A DNA stretch of 64,000 nt from PALSA-660 sp963726435 (GCA_963726435.1 CAVSCJ010000007.1:1-64000); one strand, 5' to 3'; shown: positions 27,303-36,914, counted from the first letter of the stretch. Notes: generated by a model not told the origin, from the sequence alone. Program-made: numbers and translations.

Positions 27303-27414
27303 TAGGCCGCGAGGGCGCTCAGCGCGGTTCGGATACAATCCGAAAGGCCGAATGCGCGGAGTGCCGGGGAGACCGGCACGCCGCTGCTCGCTCGGCTCGC
27401 AGAAGGGACCGGAC

Positions 27415-28965
27415 TTGGGCAGGGACCGCCTCGCCGAGGTGCTCGTGGACTGGGAGGCCGTGATCGGCCTCGAGGTCCACACCGAGCTCACCTCACTCGC
27501 CACGAAGATGTTCTGCGGCTGCCCCGTCGCCTTCGGCGGCGAGATCAACACACGCGTCTGCCCAGTCTGCCTGGGACTTCCCGGCGCGCTTCCGGTGCCG
27601 AACGCCAGCGCCGTCTCGGCGACAGTCCTGGCGGGCCTCGCGCTCGACAGCGAGATCGCCCGCCACGCGCAGTTCCACCGGAAGAACTACTTCTATCCCG
27701 ACATGCCTAAGGACTACCAGATCTCCCAGTACGACGTGCCCTTCTGCATCGGCGGCCACGTGGACGTCGAGGTGGACGGCCCGGCGGCGGGAGAGCGGGT
27801 GGTCCGGGATGGCGTGCTCTCGGACGAGGGCGAGGCGGGATACACGACCCGGGTGGGACTCACCCGCATCCACCTCGAGGAGGACACCGGCAAGATGATC
27901 CACGTCGGCGGGAGCGAGGGGCGCATCGCCGGCGCCACTCACTCGCTGGTCGACTTCAACCGGGCCGGCACCGCCCTGATGGAGCTCGTGAGCGACCCGG
28001 ACATCCGCACGCCCGAGGAGGCGAGGCGCTTCGCGCAGAAGCTGCGGCTCGTCTTCCTCTCGCTGGGCGTATCAGACTGCAACATGGAGGAGGGCTCCAT
28101 GCGGGTGGACGCGAACGTGTCGGTGCGTCCCCGCGGCACTGGTGAGCTCGGCGTGAAGGCCGAGGTCAAGAACATGAACTCGTTCAAGGCGCTTCACGAC
28201 GCGCTCGCTCACGAGATCGTTCGGCAGGTCGAAGTGATCGAGGGTGGCGGGACGGTCGTGCAGGAGACCCGCCACTGGGACGCGGGCGCCAAGCGGACCA
28301 GCTCGTTGCGCTCCAAGGAGGAGGCGCACGACTACCGCTACTTCCCCGAGCCCGACATGGTCCCGTTCACTTTCGACGACGAGTACGTCGAGAGGGTGCG
28401 ACAGCGCCTGCCCGAGCTGCCCGACGCTCGCAAGGCACGGATCGCCGACCGCTACGGCATCCCCGCGCACGATGCTCGGATCCTCAGCGAGGACCGCGAC
28501 CTGGAGGCCTACTACGCCGAGGCCGTCGAGGACGCGGGGATGGAGTACGCGAAGTCGCTGGCGAACTGGGTGCTGGGAGAGCTGTCCGCCCAGCTGAACG
28601 CCGAAGGCATCCCCGCCTGGGGCTCCAACGTCACGCCCCGCAAGCTCGCTCGCATCGTCAGACTCGTGGCCGACGGCACGATCTCGGGCAAGCAGGCCAA
28701 GGACGTATTCGCCGAGATCGCCGTCACCGACGAGAGGCCGCTTCAGGTCGTCGAGCGCCTTGGGATGAGGCAGGTCTCCGACGTTTCCGCGCTCGAGGTG
28801 GTAGTGGATCGCGTTCTGGCGGCGAGCCCGGCGCAGGTCGAGCAGTACCGCGCGGGCAAGACGGGGCTGATGGGGTACTTCGTCGGCGCCGTCATGCGCG
28901 AGACGCAAGGCCAAGCCAACCCCGCCGTGGTGAACGAGGTGCTGGCGCGAAGACTCGGGAGGTAA
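27415..28965 (+). CDS. gatB: Asp-tRNA(Asn)/Glu-tRNA(Gln) amidotransferase subunit B
   Basis: 516 residues. GatB/GatE kinase-like domain (WEAVIGLEVHTELTSLATKM, RVCPVCLGLPGALPVPN, FHRKNYFYPDMPKDYQISQY, RIHLEEDTGKMIH, DFNRAGTALMELVSDPD) and C-terminal YqeY-like domain ending in GYFVGAVMRETQGQANP. It phosphorylates the tRNA-bound acid and receives ammonia from GatA. TTG 27415 was chosen for AAGGGA 7-8 nt upstream. Five kilobases and two transporter/regulator units separate it from gatC-gatA. Confidence 0.93.
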   Translation: MGRDRLAEVLVDWEAVIGLEVHTELTSLATKMFCGCPVAFGGEINTRVCPVCLGLPGALPVPNASAVSATVLAGLALDSEIARHAQFHRKNYFYPDMPKDYQISQYDVPFCIGGHVDVEVDGPAAGERVVRDGVLSDEGEAGYTTRVGLTRIHLEEDTGKMIHVGGSEGRIAGATHSLVDFNRAGTALMELVSDPDIRTPEEARRFAQKLRLVFLSLGVSDCNMEEGSMRVDANVSVRPRGTGELGVKAEVKNMNSFKALHDALAHEIVRQVEVIEGGGTVVQETRHWDAGAKRTSSLRSKEEAHDYRYFPEPDMVPFTFDDEYVERVRQRLPELPDARKARIADRYGIPAHDARILSEDRDLEAYYAEAVEDAGMEYAKSLANWVLGELSAQLNAEGIPAWGSNVTPRKLARIVRLVADGTISGKQAKDVFAEIAVTDERPLQVVERLGMRQVSDVSALEVVVDRVLAASPAQVEQYRAGKTGLMGYFVGAVMRETQGQANPAVVNEVLARRLGR

Positions 28966-29051
28966 GAGAAGGCCGGGGCCGAGCAGCTCATCGCGGCCGC
29001 GTCTTCCCTCAGTGTGGGCGCAACCGCTGCGCGGCATATACTAATGGTTGA

Positions 29052-29122
29052 GTCGACTGCGGCCGATAACGGCACGAGAGGCCCCGTTGGTCGGAGGCCG
29101 CCCTTGTGGGGCGACAGTCGAC
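29052..29122 (+). ncRNA. Structured leader upstream of the prepilin genes (unidentified)
   Basis: A perfect 8-bp outer stem (GTCGACTG at 29052-29059 with CAGTCGAC at 29115-29122) closes over a second stem CGGCC/GGCCG (29060-29064 / 29096-29100) that itself contains AACGG/CCGTT, and a small CCC-TTGT-GGG hairpin (29101-29110). This makes a three-way junction about 75 nt before the first prepilin start. It does not match the cyclic di-GMP riboswitch consensus I know. It could be a riboswitch, a leader structure or a folding accident. Confidence 0.35.
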
Positions 29123-29195
29123 GTGGGGTTGGGATAGGGTGTGCTGGGAGCGCATCGACTCGACGCCCGTTTGGGCTCTCCGGAGGGAAGGCCCC

Positions 29196-30686
29196 ATGCC
29201 AAGCCATAGAGGTCCCAGGCCGATCGCCGGAGGGACAAGCGACGCGGGCTTCACACTCGTCGAGCTTGTCGTCGCCGCGTCCATCCTCTTCATCACCGCG
29301 ATGGGCGTGATGACCGCGATCTCCTTCGGTGCCTTGTCCACGTCCCAGGCTGCGACTCGCGCGCGCGCGCTCGACATCGCGAACCAGGCGCTGGAGCAGG
29401 CTCGCAATCTCCCGTTCGACAACGTGGGCATCCACTACGCCGACGGTTCCTTCGGCGATCCGGCCGGATCGATAGCGGCGACGACGACTGTCGACGGCGT
29501 CTCGGTCCGGACCGAGGTGTCGTGGTCCCGCGACCCTGTCACGCTGCGCCACACCTACAAGAACATCAAGATCACGGCGTCGTGGACCGCCCCGATCCAG
29601 AGCAGCGTGTCCGTCGCTTCCGCGGTCTACGGCAAGAGCGACATCACGAACATCGGGGACCTCAACGTCGCCGTGAAGGAGTACGGCACGGGGATCCCCA
29701 TCCCGATGGCCCAGGTGTACGTCACGCCGGCCGGCGGCACCGCGCAGCGGGTCGTTTGGGCGGACGCGGCAGGCGAGTCCTTCTTCGGCGCGTTGCCCAT
29801 CGGCCGCACGCCGGTGCGAGTGACCGCGACGAACTGGGTCTTCGACGACACGCAGCTCACGACATGCACGGTGATCCCCGACCTTCTGACTTCGGTGGTC
29901 GCCTACGGCTATCGGCCCTGCACCGCCGAGGTGACTGTCGTAGATACCTCAGGCACGCCGATCCCGTCGGCAACGGTCACCATCACCGACTCCAGGGCGC
30001 GAGCGCGTGCGCTCACGACCTCAGACGACGGGCTGGCCACCTTCACGGATCTCCTCCCCGACAGGTGGACGGTGAGCGTGTCGGCTTCCGGCCGAGCGGG
30101 CGCGACGGGTGACCTTGGCCAGATGGTGAGCGGCGGGACGTACCCGCTGACTATCACGCTGACGCAGGCTGTACCGCCGGGAGCGCTGACGGTCCAAGTC
30201 CACACAATGACCGGATCCGACATCTTCGGCGCGACGGTGGCGGTCACCGATGCCGGGGCGTCCCACATCCCAGGCAGCCCGAAGACCACGGCCACGAACG
30301 GCGAGGCCAGCTTCGACTCGGTTCCTACAGGCACGTACACCATCACCGTCACGAAGAGCGGCTATCAGCAGACGGTGGCGTCCGCCGATGTGGTCAGCAA
30401 CGTGACGAAGACCGTCGACGTGAGAATGCCGGCCGTCGAACCGGCTGCCGGCGCGATCCGGGTGCATCTTGTCAACTCGAGTGGCAATGATGTGAGCGCC
30501 AGGACCGTGTTCGTATACGACTCGGGCGAGCACCTTGTCGCCTCGGATCAGACGGACCATCACGGGTACGTGACCTTCAGCGACCTGCCCGTCGGGTCGT
30601 ACACCGTGTCCAGCAGCCGGGCAGCATCGAAGCCAGCCGTGGTGACCGACGGGGGCACCGCCGAGGTCGAACTTGTCAGAAGCTAG
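29196..30686 (+). CDS. Type IV prepilin-like protein with beta-sandwich repeats
   Basis: 496 residues. A short leader is followed by the class III prepilin cleavage and N-terminal helix motif GFTLVELVVAASILFITAMG (Gly before Phe, Glu at +5). The rest is extracellular: a pilin-like region to about residue 160, then three or four beta-sandwich repeats of the carboxypeptidase-regulatory/SpaA type (IGDLNVAVKEYGTGIPIPMA, CTAEVTVVDTSGTPIPSATV, GALTVQVHTMTGSDIFGATV, GAIRVHLVNSSGNDVSARTV). Long pilins with adhesin-like stalks occur in Gram-positive type IV pili. GGAGGGAAG precedes the ATG. First gene of three. Confidence 0.85.
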   Translation: MPSHRGPRPIAGGTSDAGFTLVELVVAASILFITAMGVMTAISFGALSTSQAATRARALDIANQALEQARNLPFDNVGIHYADGSFGDPAGSIAATTTVDGVSVRTEVSWSRDPVTLRHTYKNIKITASWTAPIQSSVSVASAVYGKSDITNIGDLNVAVKEYGTGIPIPMAQVYVTPAGGTAQRVVWADAAGESFFGALPIGRTPVRVTATNWVFDDTQLTTCTVIPDLLTSVVAYGYRPCTAEVTVVDTSGTPIPSATVTITDSRARARALTTSDDGLATFTDLLPDRWTVSVSASGRAGATGDLGQMVSGGTYPLTITLTQAVPPGALTVQVHTMTGSDIFGATVAVTDAGASHIPGSPKTTATNGEASFDSVPTGTYTITVTKSGYQQTVASADVVSNVTKTVDVRMPAVEPAAGAIRVHLVNSSGNDVSARTVFVYDSGEHLVASDQTDHHGYVTFSDLPVGSYTVSSSRAASKPAVVTDGGTAEVELVRS

Positions 30687-30726
30687 AACACGCGGCTCAG
30701 GAGCAGAGGCAGTGGAGGATCGGACC

Positions 30727-31353
30727 ATGCGCGATCGGGCGGACCTAGTCCTTGGTGTTTCCTCGGACCGCGGCGTCACCTTGGTCGAGCTCCTCATCGT
30801 CGTGAGCCTGCTCTCGGTCATCATGGTGACGGCCTATCTCCTGCAGGGCTCGGCGACCACGATGTCCGATCAGATCGAGGCGCGCGCGACGGCGTACGAC
30901 GAGAGCCGCACGGCGGTGGACCGGATCACGCGCGAGCTGCGGCAGGCAGTCGAGATCACCGACAAGGGCGGTGCGTTCTCCGTAGCCCAGCCGCGGCAAA
31001 TGGAGTTCTACTCCGACGTCGACAACGACGGCGCACCGGAGCTGGTGAAGTACGACGTCGCGAGCAACGGTCTACGCCGGCGGGTCTTCGAGCCGACGAC
31101 GCTTGTCGCCCCCTTCACGTACGGCTCGACCGAATCGACGTCGAGCATCGTGATCAAGGTCCTCGACGGGAGCTACGGCAACGTCTTCACGTACTACGAT
31201 CGCCTCGACCCGCCGGGGGTTGCCACCTCCAGCGACCAGGCGTCCGCGGTGTCGCTCCACCTGATCAACAGTGCGACCGTGAACGGACAAACGGCGTCCG
31301 TCGACGTTGCCACCTGGGTCAAGATACGTTCCATCCTCAACTCGGTCGACTAG
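30727..31353 (+). CDS. PilW/PulJ-like minor pseudopilin
   Basis: 208 residues with the prepilin motif GVTLVELLIVVSLLSVIMVT after a 15-20 residue leader, then SRTAVDRITRELRQAVEITD, a region usual in PilW/PulJ proteins. A membrane-anchored minor pilin that would prime pilus assembly. ATG 30727 has GGAGG upstream. Confidence 0.75.
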   Translation: MRDRADLVLGVSSDRGVTLVELLIVVSLLSVIMVTAYLLQGSATTMSDQIEARATAYDESRTAVDRITRELRQAVEITDKGGAFSVAQPRQMEFYSDVDNDGAPELVKYDVASNGLRRRVFEPTTLVAPFTYGSTESTSSIVIKVLDGSYGNVFTYYDRLDPPGVATSSDQASAVSLHLINSATVNGQTASVDVATWVKIRSILNSVD

Positions 31354-31378
31354 CGCCCCCAACCCGAGGAGATCCGAC

Positions 31379-32686
31379 GTGATCGCACCAGGGCTCGACC
31401 ATCAGATGGATCACCGACCGCGGCCCCGAGTCTCGGCCGTGGCGCTGTGGCGCGACGACAGCGGCATCGCGATGGTCCTCGTCGTCGGCATATCGGTCAT
31501 CCTCTTCCTGCTCGCCACGACGGTCCTCGTGGTATCCAGCTACCTGACCGTCGCGACGCAGGCCCAAGAGACGCGGCTGAAGACGGTCCATGTGGCCGAC
31601 GCGGGCCTCAACGCCTACCTCTACGAGCTTCGGCGCGACCCGCTCTACTACGTCGACAATCCCGTTCTCGGACCGAGCGTCCAAGATGATGGGAGCTGGG
31701 TCGTGACCGCGACCGCTCCGACCACGCTGGAGCCGTTGACGTTGCGGGCAGAGGGCAAGTTGGCAAGCGGTGCGACATCGGTCACTGTCGTCGCCACGGT
31801 CCGGTTCCCGACCTTTGCGGATTACATGTTCCTGTCGGGCACGGACATCAACATCGGTTCCGGCGCTCTCATCACCGGGAAGGTGCGCTCGAACGGCAAC
31901 ATAGACAACGATGGCGAGATAACGGGTGCGGCCTACGCAGTAGGAACGATCACCGGGTCGGGCAGATTCGGTACTGCCCTTCCGACAGGCTCCCAGACAA
32001 AGTATCCGGGCGACGCGGAGATCGACTTCGGGCAGGTCAGTACCGACACTGAGGCCATGCGGGAAGCGGCGGTGGCGGCCGGCAGCTACCTCGACGCGTC
32101 CGGGAGCTTGGGATACCGCATCACGTTCGCCGGTAACACCTACACCGCCCAGAAGGTCACGGGTGGCATGAACGACGGCATTCTCCACCTCGACCCGACG
32201 GTCCTCACAAGGACGATCCCGCCGGTCGGAGTCGTGTACGTGCTCGGCGACGCGTGGGTGAGCGGCACCTACAGCACGCCCGTGACGGTCTGCGGATCCA
32301 ACGACATCTACGTGCCGAACAACTACGGTCCCGCCGACATCGGCAGCCGGGTCACCGGAGGGCTGGTCGCGAGGCGCAACATCATCGTGCCGACTTTCTA
32401 CCCGAGCGTGCCGACGTCGATGACGCTCACGGCGGCACTGCTGGCCCAGACAGGCACCGTCTTCGGCGACCTGAGCACTACGACGCTGAAGAACCACATG
32501 ACGATCAACGGTTCGAACGCGTACTCCACCTACGGGTACTTCGCCCAGCTATCGGGAAGCACCGTCACTCGCGGCTGGCGCACTCGTGACTACGTGTACG
32601 ACCGGCGGCTCGACCTCTACCCTCCGCCTCGGTTCCCGATCATCCACGAGGGTTCGCTCAAGGTGAACACCTGGATGGAGAACTAG
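31379..32686 (+). CDS. PilX-like pilus assembly protein
   Basis: 435 residues. A short cytoplasmic N terminus, one hydrophobic helix (GIAMVLVVGISVILFLLATT) and ADAGLNAYLYELRRDP, the N-terminal arrangement of PilX/DUF4900 proteins. A large exported domain with Gly/Ser/Thr-rich strands follows (SGTDINIGSGALITGKVRSN). The GTG start follows GAGGAG. It closes the three-gene pilus set. Confidence 0.7.
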   Translation: MIAPGLDHQMDHRPRPRVSAVALWRDDSGIAMVLVVGISVILFLLATTVLVVSSYLTVATQAQETRLKTVHVADAGLNAYLYELRRDPLYYVDNPVLGPSVQDDGSWVVTATAPTTLEPLTLRAEGKLASGATSVTVVATVRFPTFADYMFLSGTDINIGSGALITGKVRSNGNIDNDGEITGAAYAVGTITGSGRFGTALPTGSQTKYPGDAEIDFGQVSTDTEAMREAAVAAGSYLDASGSLGYRITFAGNTYTAQKVTGGMNDGILHLDPTVLTRTIPPVGVVYVLGDAWVSGTYSTPVTVCGSNDIYVPNNYGPADIGSRVTGGLVARRNIIVPTFYPSVPTSMTLTAALLAQTGTVFGDLSTTTLKNHMTINGSNAYSTYGYFAQLSGSTVTRGWRTRDYVYDRRLDLYPPPRFPIIHEGSLKVNTWMEN

Positions 32687-32890
32687 GCGGACTCGCGCTG
32701 CGTTCGCCCGCTCGGCACGGCAGCGGATCCGCACAGAAGTCCACATCGGCGCACCGCGATCTCGCGGTAGTCTTCGCGCGCCCTGCAAGCGTGTCGCGTC
32801 CGCTTCCGCTTCGGCCTTCCGCACGCTAGACTGAATGACTCCGAAGCGGGCGAGAGGCCTGCTTGCGGCTTCCTGAAGGAGGTTCTACTC

Positions 32891-34093
32891 GTGGAGCACG
32901 TGGTGCCGCTCGGCATGCCGGTGGACAGTCAGCTCGGCATGCACCAGGTGAAGATAGACGACACGACGCTGCGCGACGGCGAGCAGACCGCCGGCGTCGT
33001 GTTCGCGAACAAGGAGAAGGTCCGCATCGCCAAGCTGCTCGACGAGATCGGGATCGATCAGATCGAGGCGGGCATCCCGGCCATGGGCGGCGACGAGCGC
33101 GACGTCATCGAGGAGATCGCCGGTCTCGGGCTGCGCGCGTCCGTTCTGGGCTGGAGCCGCGCGAACATCGGCGACGTCAAGACCACGCTGGAGACGGGCG
33201 TGGACGCGATCGCCATCTCGCTGGCGACGTCCGACATCCACATCGAGACGAAGCTGCAGAAGGACCGTCCGTGGGTGCTCAAGACCATCCGCGAGGCCGT
33301 GGCGTTCGCCAAGGACATGCGCCCCGACGGCTACGTGTCGGTCAACGCCGAGGACGCGTCGCGCACGGAGCTGCGGCTTCCTTGTGGAGTACGCGAAGGC
33401 CGCCAAGGAGGAGGGCGCCGACCGCCTGCGCTTCTGCGACACGATCGGTCTCATGGAGCCGTTCCGCACCTACCAGGTCGTGAAGGCGCTGCGCGAGCAG
33501 TCGGGCCTCGACATCGAGATGCACACCCACAACGACTTCGGCATGGCCGTGGCCAACGCGATCGCGGGCATCCACGGCGGCGCGACCTGGGTCAACGTGA
33601 CCGTGGGCGGCCTGGGCGAGCGCGCGGGCAACGCTGCGCTCGAAGAGGTCGTCATGGCGCTGAAGTACGTCGAGGGCTTCGAGCAGATCCAGTTCGACAC
33701 GAGACGGTTCCGCGAGCTCGGGGAGTACGTAGCCCAGGCCGCCGGCCGCACGATCCCGGTGTGGAAGTCGATCATCGGCACCAACATGTTCGCCCACGAG
33801 AGCGGCATCCACGCCGACGGCGTCATCAAGAACCCGAAGACGTACGAGGTCTTCGCGCCCGAAGAGGTCGGTCTCTCGCGCCAGATCGTCATCGGCAAGC
33901 ACTCGGGGAGCAAGGCGATCCTGCTCAAGTTCGACGAGTACGGCATCGAGCTGACGCAGGAGCAGGCCAACGCGATGCTGCCCGCTGGTGCGCACGATGT
34001 CCATCGAGCTGCAAGCGCTCGCTCTTCGACAAGGAGCTGCTCTACATCTACAAGGACTACCAGAAGTCGCTCGGGATCGGCGAGGGCTCCTGA
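32891..34093 (+). pseudogene. Homocitrate/2-isopropylmalate synthase family protein (NifV-like; three frameshifts)
   Basis: DRE-TIM metallolyase of the LeuA/NifV group, condensing acetyl-CoA with a 2-oxo acid. Motifs: IDDTTLRDGEQTAGVVFANK, GIDQIEAGIPAMGGDER, ILGW-like VLGWSRANIGDVKTTLETGV, SVNAEDASRTEL, ADRLRFCDTIGLMEPFRTYQ, EMHTHNDFGMAVANAIAGIH, GLGERAGNAALEEVVMALK and HESGIHADGVIKNPKTYE. The TLRDGEQTAGV and GW(S/N)R parts favour the homocitrate synthase (NifV/AksA) branch, but isopropylmalate or citramalate synthase is possible. Single extra bases near 33372, 33985 and 34012 break the frame; removing them gives 400 codons. No LeuA regulatory domain. It heads a leuC-leuD-like operon. Confidence 0.75.
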
Positions 34094-34094
34094 C

Positions 34095-35381
34095 GTGGCG
34101 GCCGGCAAGACCATCGCCGAGAAGATCTTCTCCGCGCACGCGGGCACGGACGCGCGCGCGGGCGACATCGTCGTCGCCGACGTCGACTTCGTGATGGGGC
34201 AGGACGGCACCTCTCCGCTCGCGATCAGCGCGCTGCGAGCGCATGGGCGTCGAGAGCGTCTTCGACCCGGAGCAAGGTCGCGCTCGTCATCGACCACAGC
34301 TCGCCGTCGCCGATCGAGGGCGTGAGCGCGCTGCACACGCTCATGCGCGAGTTCGGCAAGCGCACCGGCGCCAAGCTCTACGACGTCGGCTGCGGGCGTG
34401 TGCCACCAGCTCATCCCCGAGAACGGCCACGTGGTGCCCGGCGACCTCATGGTCGGCTGCGACACCCACACGTGCACCTACGGCGCGCTCAACGTCTTCT
34501 CGACCGGCGTCGGCTCGACCGACGGCGCCGCGGCGATGGCCTCCGGCAAGCTGTGGTTCAGGGTGCCGGAGACCATGAAGGTCACCTACACGGGAGAGCT
34601 TCGGCCCGGCGTGTTCTCGAAGGACCTCATCGCTCTACCTCGCCGGGCCAGATCGGCGCCGACGGCGCCACCTACAAGGCGCTCGAGTTCGGCGGACCGG
34701 TCATCGACGCGCTGTCGGTCGAGGCCCGCATGACGATCAGCAACATGGCGATCGAGGTGGGCGCGAAGGCGGGGCTGATGGAAGCCGACGCAAAGACGCT
34801 CATGTGGTTCGAGGGCCGCGGCGAGCGCGTGCCCGCGCCCGTGAGCCCGGACGCGGACGCCGTCTACGCGAGCGAGCTGACCTACGACGCGGACGCGATC
34901 GGCCCGCAGGTCGCCAAGCCGCACTCGCGTCGACAACGTGTCTCCCGATCGAGGAGGTCGAGGGCACGCCGATCGACCAGGGCTTCCTCGGCACGTGCAC
35001 GAACGGGCGTCTCGAGGACCTGGGCATCGCCGCGTCCATCCTCAAGGGCCGCAAGGTCCACCCCGACGTGCGCTTCATCGTCGCGCCGGCGTGCCGGCAG
35101 ATCCTGCTCGACGCCATCGAGGCCGGCTACATCCAGACGCTGGTCGAGGCCGGCGCCGCGCTCGTCACGCCGGGCTGCGGCCCGTGCGTCGGCACCCACA
35201 ACGGCGTGCCGTCCGACGGCGAGAACGTCATCTCGACCGCCAACCGCAACTTCAAGGGCCGGATGGGCAACGCAACGCGTTCATCTACCTCGGCAGCCCG
35301 GCCACCGTGGCCGCGAGCGTCATCGAGGGCAGCATCACCGACCCGCGCAAGTACTTCGGCGGGAGGGTGGTGCTCAGATGA
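34095..35381 (+). pseudogene. leuC: 3-isopropylmalate dehydratase/homoaconitase large subunit (many frameshifts)
   Basis: Aconitase-superfamily large subunit with a [4Fe-4S] cluster: KTIAEKIFSAHAGTDARAGD, HQLIPENGHVVPGDLMVGCD-THTCTYGALNVFSTG, GFLGTCTNGRLEDLGIAASI and PGCGPCVGTHNGVPSDGENV hold the cluster cysteines. The gene is broken by seven single G or C insertions (near 34229, 34274, 34399, 34633, 34647, 34928, 34951) and one deletion (near 35270). Corrected, it reads 427 codons and ends GGRVVLR. It starts at GTG 34095, 2 bp after the synthase stop, and overlaps leuD by ATGA. With a NifV-like synthase it could act as homoaconitase. Confidence 0.75.
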
Positions 35382-35882
35382 GCATCGAGGCTCGCGCCAT
35401 CAAGTTCGGCGACGACATCAACACCGACTACATCATCTCCGGCAAGTACAAGTTCAAGAGCAACGACATGGAGGCCATGGCGGTGCACGCCATGGAGGAC
35501 GTCGACCCGCACTACTACGAGAAGGCCAAGCCGAAGGGCGCTTTCCTGGTCGCCGGCAGCAACTTCGGGATGGGGTCGAGCCGGGAGCAGGCGCCGCTCG
35601 TGCTCATCCACTCCAACACGAAGGCGGTGCTCGCGAAGAGCTTCGCGCGCATCTTCTACCGCAACGCGATCAACACCGGCCTGCCGGTCGTGGAGTGCGA
35701 CACCGACCTGATCGACGACGGCGACGAGCTGACGCTCGACCTCGAGGCCGGCGTCGTTGCGCGACGTCACCAAGGGAATCACGATCCCGTTCCCGCCGCT
35801 GCCGCCGGTCATGGCGCAGCTGCTCGCCGACGGCGGGCTCGTGGAGCACTTCAAGAAGCACGGCGGGTTCGCGCTGAAGTAG
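35378..35882 (+). CDS. leuD: 3-isopropylmalate dehydratase/homoaconitase small subunit (one frameshift)
   Basis: Swivel-domain partner of LeuC. Motifs: AIKFGDDINTDYIISGKYKF, GAFLVAGSNFGMGSSREQAP, ALVLIHSNTKAVLAKSFARI-type and FYRNAINTGLPVVEC. A single extra G near 35760 breaks the frame. Corrected, the end is RDVTKGITIP ... KKHGGFALK and 168 codons, normal for the family. ATGA overlap with leuC. Confidence 0.8.
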
Positions 35883-35905
35883 CCGCAGAATCCCGTCCTT
35901 CGGGT

Positions 35906-35979
35906 GGTGGGATTGGCGGGTGCCCTCCACGCCTCCGAGGGCGACACAGTCGGTGTGGAAGGCACCCGCCAATCCCACC
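35906..35979. repeat. Hairpin element with conserved loop, copy 1
   Basis: A 19-bp perfect inverted repeat (5' arm 35906-35924, 3' arm 35961-35979) encloses a second 8-bp stem (TCCACGCC / GGTGTGGA with one G-T pair) and the 18-nt loop TCCGAGGGCGACACAGTC. The same loop and inner stem recur at 36848-36905 with a different outer stem. It lies after leuD and could act as a terminator or be a REP-like element. Confidence 0.7.
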
Positions 35980-36090
35980 GCGTAGGGGGCCGCTCCGGAT
36001 ACTCCGGGGCGGCCCCTGGGCCGTCTGCACAGGCGACGGGACTCCAACGGGTATCCACTTGCCATCACGGGCTGCGGCGGGAGGAATCGG

Positions 36091-36507
36091 ATGGGCACAG
36101 GTGCGAAGGGCAGCGGGACGAAGGACGATCCTTGGCTGCTGACGACTCCGAGCGGGTCGTCGGAGTACGAGATGTACCGCGATGAAGCAGCGGACCCGCC
36201 CGCGATCGTGTGCGTGGTGGGCAAGACCGTGCTGGGATACCGGCTGCGCGCCATCGAGGATCTGCACGCGATGCTGAAGGAGCGCGGCGATTGGGTGCCG
36301 CTGGGCAGCGCGGACGAGCAGAAGCCCGCTGCCGAGGGCACCGTCGAGGCATGGGCCAGGTCGAGTGACAACCCGGTGGGCGGCTGGTACGGGCTCAAGA
36401 AGGGTCTGCGCGGCCGCTTCGGGATGTACATGCCGCCGCTGCTGGAGGCTCTGGGTTTGGCCGAGGTCGAGCACAACCCGCGCAACAACCGCATGCGGGC
36501 TCTCTAG
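36091..36507 (+). CDS. Conserved hypothetical protein, DUF6855-like
   Basis: 138 residues, no membrane segment. Rich in conserved-looking motifs (SGTKDDPWLLTTPSGSSEYE, CVVGKTVLGYRLRAIEDLHA, PVGGWYGLKKGLRGRFGMY, EHNPRNNRMRAL) that I associate with the DUF6855 family; function unknown. ATG preceded by GGGAGGAATCGG. Followed 3 bp later by the TfoX-N gene, so the two are probably co-transcribed. Confidence 0.6.
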   Translation: MGTGAKGSGTKDDPWLLTTPSGSSEYEMYRDEAADPPAIVCVVGKTVLGYRLRAIEDLHAMLKERGDWVPLGSADEQKPAAEGTVEAWARSSDNPVGGWYGLKKGLRGRFGMYMPPLLEALGLAEVEHNPRNNRMRAL

Positions 36508-36509
36508 CC

Positions 36510-36833
36510 ATGGCTTTCGACGAGGAGCTCGACGCGCGGGTCGCGGAGGTCGTCGGGCCGTGGGGAACCGCGCGCAAGAAGATGTTCGGCGGCACCGGCT
36601 ACCTCCTGAACGGCAACCTGATCGCCGGGGTGCACAAGGACCACCTGATCCTCAGACTCGGCCAAGACGCCGCCGCCTCGGTGATGACCGACCCCAGGGC
36701 GCGCGTCTTCGACATCACCGGGCGTCCGATGGTCGGCTGGGTGATGATCGAGCCCGTCGAGATCGACGACGACCAGCTCGTCCTATGGCTGAGCACCGCC
36801 AAGGGCTACGTGGAGACTCTGCCGCCGAAGTAG
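36510..36833 (+). CDS. TfoX/Sxy N-terminal domain protein
   Basis: 107 residues: ARKKMFGGTGYLLNGNLIAG, then ILRLGQDAAASVMTDPRARV and GRPMVGWVMIEP, the TfoX N-terminal fold. Full TfoX controls competence in proteobacteria; stand-alone N domains are widespread with unknown role. Follows the DUF6855-like gene and ends at the second hairpin element. Confidence 0.75.
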   Translation: MAFDEELDARVAEVVGPWGTARKKMFGGTGYLLNGNLIAGVHKDHLILRLGQDAAASVMTDPRARVFDITGRPMVGWVMIEPVEIDDDQLVLWLSTAKGYVETLPPK

Positions 36834-36847
36834 CGGAAGCTGCGGGG

Positions 36848-36905
36848 GCGGCGGGGCCGTCCACGCCTCCGGGGGCGACACAGTCGGCGTGGACGGCCCC
36901 GCCGC
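36848..36905. repeat. Hairpin element with conserved loop, copy 2
   Basis: A 20-bp perfect inverted repeat (36848-36867 / 36886-36905) around the 18-nt loop TCCGGGGGCGACACAGTC. The inner 8 bp and loop match copy 1 at 35906-35979 with one loop difference, while the outer stem sequence differs but stays paired. It lies between convergent genes. Confidence 0.7.
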
Positions 36906-36914
36906 GCCCGCCCC

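Noticed and set aside
29052..29122. Cyclic di-GMP-I riboswitch
   Set aside because: The conserved core (CGCAAAG and the tetraloop-receptor elements) is missing.
32893..34093. Evidence of nitrogen fixation from a NifV-like synthase
   Set aside because: No nif structural or cofactor genes lie in the window, and the neighbours are leuC/leuD-like.
32891..35882. Programmed frameshifting in the leu-like operon
   Set aside because: The breaks have no common slippery sequence, are too many, and are mostly single G/C insertions.
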